This document shows, piece by piece, positions 11,001 through 20,864 of a stretch of 64,000 nt of DNA; the stretch's first letter is position 1, and each line of letters begins with the position of its first letter. Source of the DNA: Knoxdaviesia capensis (taxonomy: Eukaryota; Ascomycota; Sordariomycetes; Microascales; Gondwanamycetaceae); NCBI GenBank assembly GCA_001510575.1, contig LNGK01000010.1:1837111-1901110 (forward strand), in the 5' to 3' direction. The notes under the pieces were generated by a model, which was given only the letters and a program-made list of their open reading frames with translations, was not told the origin of the DNA and searched no databases. A program made the position numbers and the translations under genes.

Positions 11001-12457
11001 TCTAGAGTCGCTGCGATCGTATCGTAACCATCTCCATTCCGAACCTCAAATTTGAGGCTATTCCAAATGCGATCGGCATAAGGGGCAATAGCATTTGCAA
11101 CATCCGAATAATTGCGGATACAGGCGTCAAAAGTTCGCAGAATGTCCAGCTGCAAGATAGAAGAGTTAGCAAATGAGTCAAAGCAGGGGTGGCGTGGATG
11201 GCGAAAGAGAAGGACACACTAACCTTGACACTAGCAATGACACTGGAGCCCTGGTCAAGTTTCTGGAACAAGAATGGGAACGCATGTTCGGCCACCGTGT
11301 GGTTGGCGGAGAAGCACCGGCGCAAGCAGGCCTTGAGGTCTTCGGCAGTAACTCCGGAAGGAGATTGCGATACGCGGATTGATATGGGGAAAAAAACAGA
11401 GAAACTTTCGAACGTCGTTTTGACCAGATCGGCAGACAGCTCGTAGTCAGCCAGGAGCGCGCGCAGGATATCAAACCATTCAACGAGATTTGCGGGGTCT
11501 CGTTCGTTCTCACACATGGTGATCATTTCTGGTATAAAATCCGCAGTTGCCAGCCGATGGGCGGTCTGAAGATATTTGGAAGTCTTTTCGCCGGTAATCA
11601 GAAGCTTCAAAAGCTTGAAGACCTCCAGCCGAGTGATGGGGGCCTGTCGCTTAAAGCAGACACCACCCAGGGCGTTTACACCTTGTATCATATCGGCTGA
11701 GGCATCCACGGGGAATGCGGTCATCTGGGCAAGACGGGCGAGAGCATTTGCAATCGTTCGAATACCGTTCGGTTGATCAAGAGAGAACAGCGAGGTGAAG
11801 AACGAAACCAGTACCTTGACTATCAGGTGGTAGAAAGGCATGTGATGTTAGTGGATTGATTGAGCTTGAATCACAGATTGATAAATGGTAGCTAGGCGTT
11901 TGAAGAAAAGCAAAGGAAAAACAAACAAACAAACAAGCAATCTTACTCTGATCAGTTCGGAGGAAGGAGTCATGAAGAAACTCCAAGGTATGAGTCAAAA
12001 ACCGGATTGCTAAAGTCAACAAAAACCACATCATTAGTTAGTATGGGATCCAGATCACATTGCAGGCAGGTGTTGTTATTATTGTTGTTGTTGCTGATGG
12101 AGATACCTTTCACGCGATAGACCTCATTTCCCACACCGGGAAGGTCCTCCTCATCAGACTCGTCAGCTATAACCCATGGCCGAACAGATTCCACCCATCT
12201 GAAGACAGCAGACGAATCGGCTTCCTTGGTGAGATCTAGAGAGGAGGAAAGAAGGAAAACGGATATGGTCAGCCAAGTGGAATTCAAAAGAGCAGTTGCT
12301 GCACATAAATACTTGGGAATATGAGAGAGTCAGTTCCTATAAGAGTGTACTTACCACTGGCAGCCTGAGCTGCAAAATCTGCCTGAAGCTTTTCGGTCTC
12401 CTCAAAGACAAACTTCAGCGCCAGCAGGCGGAAGCCATCTGGTGTTTCACTGGCCAT
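8067..12457 (-). CDS. MET18: MMS19/Met18 HEAT-repeat protein, cytosolic Fe-S targeting factor
   Basis: Six exons on the minus strand: 12457-12355, 12235-12107, 12009-11947, 11819-11224, 11149-9272 and 9170-8067. All junctions are GT-AG and keep frame. Predicted 1290 aa. The N-terminal block matches the MMS19 family in order: an initial helix region, KAIRFLTHTLEFL, IKVLVSFFTSLFSLDQPNGIR, ERDPANLVEWF (yeast EKDPRNLL), a CYFPI-like VFFPISI, EDLKACLRRCFSAN, and RIWNSLKFEV. The remainder is HEAT-type helical repeats ending in RYLANAAGNEFRTVRMVAYTARQKW, like the yeast C-terminus. Known role: the CIA targeting complex delivers Fe-S clusters to DNA polymerases, XPD and Rad3-type helicases. Loss in yeast causes methionine auxotrophy. 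It is longer than the yeast and human proteins (about 1030 aa), so one or two internal junctions may be mis-set. Divergent from MTD1. Confidence 0.85.
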
Positions 12458-13596
12458 TGAGAGAGAACAATTACCACGAGCTGGCTATTTCGCGGAACTG
12501 GTGCAGACAGAGATAACCGGATGCACAAATACCTGATAGAACGACTAAAGATTAAGCAGTTCCAAATGCAGGTGATAATGCAGACGATAAAGGAATGGCG
12601 ACGATCAAAGATGTGGGGGCAAGAGATCTTCAATCAGGAAGAAAGAGGGAGGGGATAAACGAAGACGGCAAAAGGGGAACTAGGTTTAGGATTGGCAGAG
12701 TGGTGGATACGAACCAATTTCAATAGAAACTGATTCAATCACGACGTCAAACACAGAAAAAACCTGATGGGAAAAAAAGTATGAAAGGAGGAAAAAACAA
12801 AGCTGGAAGTTCAGCGTCATAGAAAATAAAAAGGACGTCCGAAATATTTTGGCGGGGATGCGGCAGAAAACGCTTATCGTGAGGGCGGTGAGAGCTTCGA
12901 TAAGGCTGATTGGAAATTCTAGAAAAATTCGGTAGCATGCTTTGCTGGGTCGGAGGGAAATCGGAGGGCAGAATTTTTTATTTGCTCGGATGTTATCGAT
13001 AAGGCTTGGAGGGGTAAAATAGGTAGGGTTAGGGTCTGCCAGTAACATCAACAGCTGCTCACTATGGAAGCTATACTCTGTGTGTAATGAGAAATCTGGT
13101 TTAGAACATGTGTACGAGAGGTATTCTATTTTGTATATAGTACAGCCTTGAGGTATATGCTGCGGTAAGATACGTAGATCTAGGCGGAAGTGTACATGTG
13201 TGAACTGATATTGGAAGTACATGTACACCAGTATACCCATAGAACGTTGCTTTAAAAAAAAAAAAAAGACTATCCATGACCCCTTGAATATTCTATGGGA
13301 CTTATCTTTTAGAGTCCGGAGCCGCTCCTACCTAAAATATTTTCTCATCTGGGCAGGAGCCTTATTGAACAAGCATTCCATACTTCTCGAAGGTATTTCT
13401 TGTTCTTCTCCTGACTCATCCATATATTCCTTTATTCTTTCTCCTTTCTCTAAAGAGCCTCATCTAACTTACCTGTCTCTCCTTGTTCGTTTTTGCACTC
13501 TCTAGGACACTTGCATAGTTTGAACCCCCGTTGACTTAGAGGTTCTGTGCCTAGCAAGACACCATTGTGATACGTGCATTTCTACTCTGCCATAAA
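12458..13596. promoter_or_regulatory. divergent promoter MET18 / MTD1
   Basis: 1.14 kb between divergent starts, no credible gene. A double telomere-like TAGGGTTAGGG lies at 13024-13034 and a poly-A run at about 13253-13266. The MTD1-proximal 150 bp are C/T-rich. Confidence 0.45.
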
Positions 13597-14808
13597 ATGT
13601 CTTCCTCAACTTCCGTCTCAACGGCGGCTCCGGCCACGCCCAGCGCCTGCAAGACGATCCTGGCCAACTCGATCGCGAAGAACCTGCTGGAGGAGGTGCG
13701 CCAGTCGCTCGTGCAGATGAAGGCCGACGGGATCCCGCAGCCGCGGCTGGCGGCCTTCCTGGCCAACGACGATCCGGCTGCGGTGCAGTATGCCGAGTGG
13801 TCGAAGAAGGCGTGTGAGGAGAAGTGAGTCTTACCCAGCCCCCCCCTGATTCCGCCGGGCTTCCCGCTTTCCCCCCCCTCTCCCGGCTGTAAGCACCGTC
13901 TCTCTCTCTAACACGCTTCGCTTTCTCCCAGTGGCTTCTCGTTCGACCTCCGCAAGGTCGACAAGGACGACCTCGAGGAGAAGATCACCGAAGCCAACGA
14001 CGACGCCGCCGTCGACGGCATCATCGTGTACTACCCGATCTTCCCCGGCAACCCCACACACGACAAGTACATCCAGGAGACGGTGGCGCTGGCCAAGGAC
14101 GTCGAGGGCCTGTGCCACAAGCACCTGTACAACATGTACCACAACGTGCGCTTCCTCGATGCGCCGGCGAACCGCAACAAGTCGATCCTGCCGTGCACGC
14201 CGCTGGCGGTGGTGAAGATCCTCGAGCACCTGCACATCTACAACTCGCTGCTGGCCTACGGCAACCGGCTGTTCGGCAAGACCATCACGGTCATCAACCG
14301 GTCCGAGGTGGTCGGCCGCCCGCTGGCGGCGCTGCTGGCCAACGACGGCGCCACTGTGTACTCGGTCGACCTGACCGGCGTGCAGCTGTTCTCGCGCGGC
14401 CGCGGCATCAAGCAGCCGCGCCACCAGGTGCTGGACAAGGAGGGCTGGACGCTGGCCGAGTGCCTGCCGCTGTCGGATGTGATCATCTCCGGCGTGCCGG
14501 CCGAGTCGTACAAGGTGGCGCCGGAGTCGATCCGCGACGGTGCGGTGTGCATCAACTTCTCGTCGTTCCGCAACTTTGACGCCGTCGAGGTCAAGGAGAA
14601 GGCGTCGATCTACGTGCCGTCGATCGGCAAGGTGACTATTGCGGTGCTGCTGCGAAATCTTGTGGTAAGTGTTGTTTTCTTTTCTCGGCTATGTGCTGCT
14701 TGCTTATTGTCTCTCTAACTTGTGTCTTTCCAGCGTCTTATTTCGAATCGCGAGACTCTCAAGAAGACCCAGGCTGCGGCTGCGGCGGCGGCTGCTCCGG
14801 CGTCATAA
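13597..14808 (+). CDS. MTD1: methylenetetrahydrofolate dehydrogenase (NAD+)
   Basis: Three exons: 13597-13823, 13932-14664 and 14734-14808, with donors GTGAGT and GTAAGT and CAG acceptors. The product is 344 aa. It matches the cytosolic monofunctional NAD-dependent Mtd1 family, which oxidises 5,10-methylene-THF to methenyl-THF for purine and one-carbon supply. Visible signatures are VDGIIVYYPIFPGNPTHDKY, DVEGLCHKHLYNMYHNVR, SILPCTPLAVVKILEHL and the Rossmann stretch INRSEVVGRPLAALLANDGA, which in this family takes NAD. The C-terminus is an Ala-rich tail encoded by the last exon. The ATG at 13597 gives an S/T/A-rich N-terminal tail before ACKTILANSIAKNLL. Exon 2 has almost exclusively G/C third positions. 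Confidence 0.93.
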
Positions 14809-15531
14809 AAGTTGCTGTTTTCTAGAAGATACATTTTCATAGACAGCGGGCCTAAAAGTACAGTGATTGTTTTCCAACGAGAGATATTCTTTTTTAGAAA
14901 AAAAAGTTGTTCTGTTTCAGCCAGAACTGGTTTTTCTTTTCTATCTACACGGGCATAAAAAGCAGAGTACCCAGGTTTAGACGAGCGGGGAGGAGAGCTC
15001 AAGTCAGTCTTGATGTGTTTTTTTCTTTTTATCTCGGGTTTTTTCTTTGCTGAAGCATTATGATCCTTCAAGATCCACCCGCAGAGACTTTTCAAACGGT
15101 CTCGGACTGCACAGACTCGGGATGTATATGCGGGTTAAAAGGGTAAATACAGTCCCTACAAAAATGCTGCCTTTTTCACTGTCGATTTGTACATAGAGTG
15201 AGAGAGTTTTTTAAATGGCTCATGGGCGAAAGATCACTTAGAGCATAACAGATACCATGTTTGATTTTTCCTAATTCACCTACATGCATGCATAACAACA
15301 CTCATCTCCGGAATCCTCTAGAACTCGGTTTATATAAAACTTTCAAGAAAAGCTGTGAAGAAAACGAAACACCGACTATATATATATATCGTGGCTGCAA
15401 TATCAACCGGAAAACATGCCTGGCACGGCTTATATGCAAGCAAAGAACGTCAAAAAAAGCACAAACGATTTTCATACCCCCCAAAAGAACCACACTTTCC
15501 AAGCAGAAATCAACACACAAGAGACTGACTC
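14809..15531. other. convergent intergenic region (3' ends of MTD1 and PLC)
   Basis: 723 bp, AT-rich, no gene seen. Several T-runs and a short (TA)n at about 15379-15390 fit 3' UTR material of both flanking genes. Confidence 0.6.
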
Positions 15532-16947
15532 TCACTGCAACCGCGCATTCTGGCCGACAATACACCGCACCAAATCCCAATCACCGTTCGCACCCACCCA
15601 GTCGGTGACCACAATGCCAGTCCCCGCATCGCCGACATCCAGACCGCGCGGCCCGCGGCCGTGCACGCCGTGGTCGCGGCACAGGTAGGTGACGATGGCG
15701 GGGTTGATGCGGGCGGCGATGCGCTCGGGCCAGCAGGTGGCGTTGAAGAAGTTGGATGCGCTGAGGAAGTTGACGAACAGCGGGCGGGGGGTGCCGCCGT
15801 CGCCGCCGCGGTGGCGCTGCTCGGCGGCGCGCTCGAGGTGGGCGCGGCTGAAGTCGCGTTTCTTGTCGATGTTGGTGCTCTGGTCGACCTCGTAGAAGTC
15901 CTGCACGCGCACGTGGCCCGGCCCGCCCGTGGTGCCGTCCTCGCAGTTGTCGGGCCACGCCGCGGCGTCGATGCCCCAGCCGGCGCCGTTGTGCGCGCGC
16001 TTCAGGCCGTCGTCGTCCAGCCCGAAGCGCCGCAGCACAACGATGCGGCCGCGCACGTCGCCCAGCGCGGGGATCCGCGGCTCGGTCCACCAGCGGTCGG
16101 CGCGGCCGGCCACGTAGCGGTCGCGCAGCGCGCGGCCCAGCTGCGCGTCGTCGCCCTTGCCGGTGCCCTCGCGCTTCAGGCTCATCACGACGGTCTCGCG
16201 CGGGTTGCGCTCGAGGAAGCCGTAGATGTCGTCCAGCATGTCGGCGAACCACTTGTTGCCGGTCAGCGAGATGGGGAAGACGCTGTGCACCAGCGCCAGG
16301 TCGTCGCTGGCCGGGTCGGCCGACACGCGGATGTCGAGGAAGCGCACGCCGTTCTCGAGCTGCTCGGCCACGCCGACCGCCTGGCACCGCACCGACGGCA
16401 GCGCGATGTGGCACGTCGGGCTGTTGTGCGTGCCGGGGATCGACAGGCTGGACAGCGGCAGCTCGTCGGCGAGCTCGGCCATCCACGCGTTCAGGTTGGC
16501 CGACGAGAACAGGCTCAGGTGCGGCGTGGTGCCGGTGTCGGCGTCGGCCGGCGTGTACACCGCCGTGATGCGCAGGTCGCCGCGGCCGTCGACGCGCTCC
16601 AGCTCTGCGCTGCGCCGCGACGGCGTTGGCACGTCCGTGCGGTACTCGTTGCCGGAGCCGTCGCGGAACGTCAGCCGCAGCACCTGCGTGTTCGGCTCGG
16701 GCGCATCGACGCCGGCCTCGGCTTCGCTAAACGCGCCCAGCGACACCGACACGTCCTGGCTGTGCGTTGAGTCGCCGGTCGGCAGCAGGTGGCTGGACGT
16801 GTACTCGGTGGCGTTGAGGAAGCTGGTGATGACGCCGGTGATGTTGGAGAAGGTCGAGCCGATCGCCACGTTGTCGGCAGCAAACCGCTCGACACGCACA
16901 AGCTCCAGGGGAGACTTGGTGACGTTGCGGATGGTGAGTCTAGGCAT
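15532..16947 (-). CDS. PLC-like phosphodiesterase, PI-PLC X domain
   Basis: Intronless, 471 aa. The N-terminal about 145 residues form a beta-rich domain (TIRNVTKSPLELVRVERF...). The X-type TIM-barrel follows with the two catalytic histidines in SIPGTHNS (H174) and LVHSVFP (H221) and FLDIR (D205) between them, then ERNPRETVVMSLKRE. No Y domain, C2 domain, EF hand or signal peptide is seen, so it belongs to the small bacterial-type/fungal PLC-like phosphodiesterases rather than eukaryotic signalling PLC. The substrate is probably phosphatidylinositol or a glycosyl-PI, but this is not shown. The strong G/C third-position bias also leaves a long open frame on the opposite strand, which I treat as a shadow. 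Convergent with MTD1. Confidence 0.85.
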   Translation of the reverse strand: MPRLTIRNVTKSPLELVRVERFAADNVAIGSTFSNITGVITSFLNATEYTSSHLLPTGDSTHSQDVSVSLGAFSEAEAGVDAPEPNTQVLRLTFRDGSGNEYRTDVPTPSRRSAELERVDGRGDLRITAVYTPADADTGTTPHLSLFSSANLNAWMAELADELPLSSLSIPGTHNSPTCHIALPSVRCQAVGVAEQLENGVRFLDIRVSADPASDDLALVHSVFPISLTGNKWFADMLDDIYGFLERNPRETVVMSLKREGTGKGDDAQLGRALRDRYVAGRADRWWTEPRIPALGDVRGRIVVLRRFGLDDDGLKRAHNGAGWGIDAAAWPDNCEDGTTGGPGHVRVQDFYEVDQSTNIDKKRDFSRAHLERAAEQRHRGGDGGTPRPLFVNFLSASNFFNATCWPERIAARINPAIVTYLCRDHGVHGRGPRGLDVGDAGTGIVVTDWVGANGDWDLVRCIVGQNARLQ

Positions 16948-19589
16948 TGTTGCTGCGAGTGGCTGTGGGATGGTTTGATTAGATGATAATCTCGCGATAT
17001 ATGTCCGATGTTCGTCTGATCTTTCTAGAAGGCTTCTGGCGCTGGGATGTTTTTAGATGGCTGAAAAACAATGGGAAGGAGCAGAAAAAACCAGGATGAG
17101 AGAGCAGGAGAAAAGGAAGGAAGGAGAGAAAAAGAAGAGGAAAGGAAAGAGAGAGAGACACGCCGGGAAGGAGTGAGGGGCTTCGACTGAAATAACCCGA
17201 CTTCCTGGAGCCAATGAACAAGGTTAACGGAGAAGCCTCTTTCTGTAATATTTTTACCCAGACAACGGATCAAAAAGGGAACTAGGGTAGCTTGCTCTGG
17301 ACCTAGGAGCAAAGCCGGGAAGAAAGTGCCGCGAGGAATCCAGACTCAGCTTGGCCTTTTTTGGGGGAGGGTTTAGACTCGTCTTCTCAGAACCTAAAGC
17401 GGTAGATCACAGAGAAACAGGAAGTTCATCTGGTGTAATTGGGCTGTGCTCACAGCTGAAGATTAAGAGAGAGGGGGATACGCACTCGGGATTCAACCCG
17501 TTCTCTCCCCTCCTCTTCTCACTCTCGATAGCTGAGCTGGGTTCAGCTGAGACGGGCGGGCGTGGGGTACAAGTGGCATCCCGCACTGGCTCGCTCCAAT
17601 CTGCACACTCAAAGTGGCGAGAAACAGGGCCCGAACGAGACATTCCCTCTAGCATCAACCGAGATCCATATTCGGGTTAGTCCGGAAAAGTGCTAGGGTT
17701 TAAAGTGAGGGGACCAGCGAAGAGAACCCCTCCCCCTTTGCACATCGTCGATACTGCAACGAGCAACACAAGTCTCAGCTCGAGATATCTCGCCGGACAG
17801 GGTGAATGGCCCAGTTACGATTGTCTCTTGTCAGGAATGCAAGTGGTGCATTCATCCGCACGCTTTGGGTGCTGTCCCGTCGAACCCATCCCGCTTCCAA
17901 ACAACCAAACGCTCCCCACGCACGGGCCTGTAGATAGATCCCCCTTCCAAAAAAATCACCAGTGACGTCTTCCTCTCGGTGTCTTCCTCTAGGTGTCTTC
18001 CTCTTCCTTTCAAGGCTCTAACAGATCTAACATCGACCCCAGATAGGGACTGACAGCCAGCCCTCTCACGCTTATACCCAACATTCCAGCCATCCACCCC
18101 TCCAGTCCACCCCCAGTACAGGCATCCACCCACCAACTACCCACACACATCAACACAGACAAGCACGCAGTATAGAGGAAAGAAAGGCTTCTTCTTCATT
18201 CATGGGAGCTTGCTATTGAATAATTCCGTCCCCCAGTACCCGGCTCTCCAAAGGGCGTCTCCCCGCAAGATGTTGAAGTTCTTGACGAGCCGCCTTCATC
18301 GCCGTCCATCTTCCATTCCACAGAGATGAGATCGGATGCCACTAATGACACCCCTTCATATCCCCACCATCAGAGACTCTTCAATCTTCACCCCCCCTCC
18401 CATCGTCTTCCTCCTTCCCTTTCTCCTGATCCCACTGAAACAGAGCCTATCCTCCCAGCTCTATATAATCCCAAATCACACAAAAGCTCCGACTTCTCAC
18501 CCACCACTCCCCGATCACATCCCTCTTCGGCCCTATATTCTTCCTCGGCATCATTCTCTCCATCTCGAAGAGACAAGTCAAGGCAAGAAGGGGTATCTGG
18601 ACCGAAAGAAGCGAACCAGGAAGAAAAAAAAAAAAAGAGAAGAAACCCAAACTGAAAGCGCTCGCTTCAGAAGAAAACAGCTTTTGAGGTATAGTGTAAA
18701 GTGTTAAAAAAACGCAAGATCCCATGTAATCAATGTCGTTTGTTGAAAAGACGCCACCACCCTTTCCGAGTTTCTATGAAAATCCCGAGCAAATGAAAAA
18801 GAAACGCACAAGCAAGGAAAAATACGCACAGTTGAAGAAACGCACCCAAATGAACAAGCAGGAAGCAAATGAGACGCAGAGAGAAGCAGAGAAGAGTAGA
18901 GAGAGAAGAAAGAAATGGACAAAACGTCACCTGAAGACATTTTTGGTGTGTGTGTATTGTTGTGTGTAGCTCAAATCACGGAGCGATTTCCACCGCTCCT
19001 GAGAGCTCCCACCAGCTGTCTCCAAGACAAATTGTCTTGAAGCAGACGGGCTCATTGCAGCATCTTTATTAAACAAGGATGCTGCGTTTTGCTGGCCCTT
19101 CCAATATTGTATGTAGTGTAACAGAATCCTCCCAACCCGAAGCCTTCCCAGAAGGCCATTAGAAAGACCGGAGGCGATCGAAGATCGGCCCGACACCTAG
19201 AAAAAACGATAAAAAAACGCAAAAGTGTAGGTTTCGTTGAGAACCGGACGCCGAGTTTGATTTGCCTGACCATGAGTTGACAAAATAAAAAGCAGAAAAA
19301 AACAAAAAGATCTTTTTAAAAACACAAAAGAAATCGGACAAAAATGCAATACGAGAAAAAAACATGGTAATCATCGTCAAAGTCATGACAGTTTTGAGAG
19401 GCCGTGTTGAATAAGGCTCAAAAAACTTTGGTGCTCTGGGAAATAAGGGGGTGTTGTAAAGGCTTCATGGTTATGCATGCAGACGTTTACAGATCCCCTT
19501 TTCCCCAGAGCGGGTGGGTATTAGAGGAGGGGGAAGCAAAAGCGGGGGAGGGGGACTTTTGGTTCCAGTTTTGCATCTCAATAGTTCAC
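16948..19589. other. intergenic region between PLC and SAM synthetase
   Basis: 2.64 kb with no credible gene. 16948-17200 is purine-rich on +, which fits the PLC leader. 18300-18560 is C/T-rich. 18960-19090 holds three inverted repeats in a row (listed separately). The A/T-rich part at 19200-19590 fits the 3' UTR of SAM synthetase. Short reading frames here are low complexity. Confidence 0.5.
18980..19085. repeat. three consecutive inverted repeats
   Basis: GGAGCG 18980-18985 pairs with CGCTCC 18994-18999. CAAGACAA 19023-19030 pairs with TTGTCTTG 19032-19039, a 17-bp near-perfect palindrome. GCAGCATC 19057-19064 pairs with GATGCTGC 19078-19085 over a 13-nt loop. They lie about 500 bp past the SAM synthetase stop. 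Function unknown. Confidence 0.7.
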
Positions 19590-20864
19590 TTAGAACTTGA
19601 GAGGCTTAGGCTGCTCCCAGGTGAAGCTCTGGTTGGTGCCGAAGTGACCGTTCTTGGCAGTCTGGAGATAGATGGGCTTGGTCAGGTCAAGCTCACGGAC
19701 AATGACACCGGGGCGGAGATCGAAGTTGCTGCGGATGATGGCGACGAGCTCGTCCGAGGTCTTCTCCGAGGTGCCGTAGGTGTCGACGTAGATCGACAGG
19801 GGCTCGGCCACACCAATGGCGTAGGAGAGCTGCACCAGGGCGCGGCGGGCAAGGCCGGCAGCGACGAGGGACTTGGCAATCCAGCGGCCGACGTAGGCAG
19901 CCGAGCGATCGACCTTGGAGAAATCCTTGCCGGAGAAGGCACCACCACCGTGGGCACCCCAGCCACCGTAGGTGTCGACGATGATCTTGCGGCCAGTCAG
20001 ACCGGCATCACCCTGGGGACCACCAATGATGAAGAGACCCGAGGGCTGGATGTGGTAGATGGTGTTCTCATCGAGGTACTTGGCGGGGATGGTGGCCTTG
20101 ACGATCTTCTCGGTGATCTCCTTGCGGAGCTCCTCGGTGGAGATTTCGGGGCCGTGCTGGGCCGACACGACGACGGTGTGCACGCGGATGGGCACAACGG
20201 CACCGCTGTCGTGCTTGTACTCAACGGTGACCTGGGTCTTGGTGTCGGGGCGGAGCCAGGGGAGCGAGCCGTCGCGGCGGGCAGCCGACATGGCAGCGTT
20301 CAGCTTGTGGGCGAGCTGGAGAGTGAGGGGGAAGAGCTCGGGGGTCTCGTCGGTGGCATAGCCGAACATGATACCCTGGTCACCGGCACCGAGCTGCTCA
20401 AGAGCCTGGTCGTAGTGGAGACCCTGGGCGATATCGGGCGACTGCTGCTCAATGGCGACGAGCAGGTTGCAGGTCTTGTAGTCGAAGCCCTTGGACGAGT
20501 CGTCGTAGCCAATGTCGCGGATAGCGTCACGGACAACCTTCTGGTAGTCGAGCTTGGCCTGGGTGGTGATCTCACCGAAGACCATGATCATGCCGGTCTT
20601 GGTGGCAGTCTCGCAAGCAACCTTGGAGAGAGGGTCCTCGCGCAGGCAGGCGTCAAGGATGGCATCGGAGACCTGATCAGCGATCTTGTCGGGGTGTCCC
20701 TCACCGACGGACTCGGACTGGATCAAGGCGAAGAGAGCCGGGTTAGTTAAGAGCGAGTTGGTCATACTGATTGAGTGTCTGGAGAGAAAACTTACGGTGA
20801 ACAGGAAAGTTCCCTCGTTGTAGTGGCGCCAGTTGACAACGCCGTTGGTTCCGTTGGTGGCCAT
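19590..20864 (-). CDS. SAM2: S-adenosylmethionine synthetase
   Basis: Two exons on the minus strand: 20864-20796 and 20717-19590, with a 78-nt intron (GTAAGT...CAG). Product 398 aa. It forms SAM from methionine and ATP in the cytosol. Hallmarks: FLFTSESVGEGHPDK spans the splice site (GHPDK at 30-34), the ATP-binding GAGDQG is at 133-138, and the phosphate-binding GGGAFSGKD is at 280-288. Start ATG at 20864 in CACAATGGCC context gives MATNGTNGVVNWRH, a short tail typical of fungal enzymes. The frame stays open for about 127 codons upstream, but that part translates to pyrimidine-tract residues (S/F/L/P) and is the leader. The intron is a multiple of three without stop. Symbol by family: yeast has SAM1 and SAM2 paralogues. 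Confidence 0.95.
   Translation of the reverse strand: MATNGTNGVVNWRHYNEGTFLFTVSFLSRHSISMTNSLLTNPALFALIQSESVGEGHPDKIADQVSDAILDACLREDPLSKVACETATKTGMIMVFGEITTQAKLDYQKVVRDAIRDIGYDDSSKGFDYKTCNLLVAIEQQSPDIAQGLHYDQALEQLGAGDQGIMFGYATDETPELFPLTLQLAHKLNAAMSAARRDGSLPWLRPDTKTQVTVEYKHDSGAVVPIRVHTVVVSAQHGPEISTEELRKEITEKIVKATIPAKYLDENTIYHIQPSGLFIIGGPQGDAGLTGRKIIVDTYGGWGAHGGGAFSGKDFSKVDRSAAYVGRWIAKSLVAAGLARRALVQLSYAIGVAEPLSIYVDTYGTSEKTSDELVAIIRSNFDLRPGVIVRELDLTKPIYLQTAKNGHFGTNQSFTWEQPKPLKF

Noticed and set aside
15661..16770. 369-codon + frame opposite PLC
   Set aside because: Produced by the G/C third positions of PLC. The minus-strand frame has catalytic motifs and this one has none.
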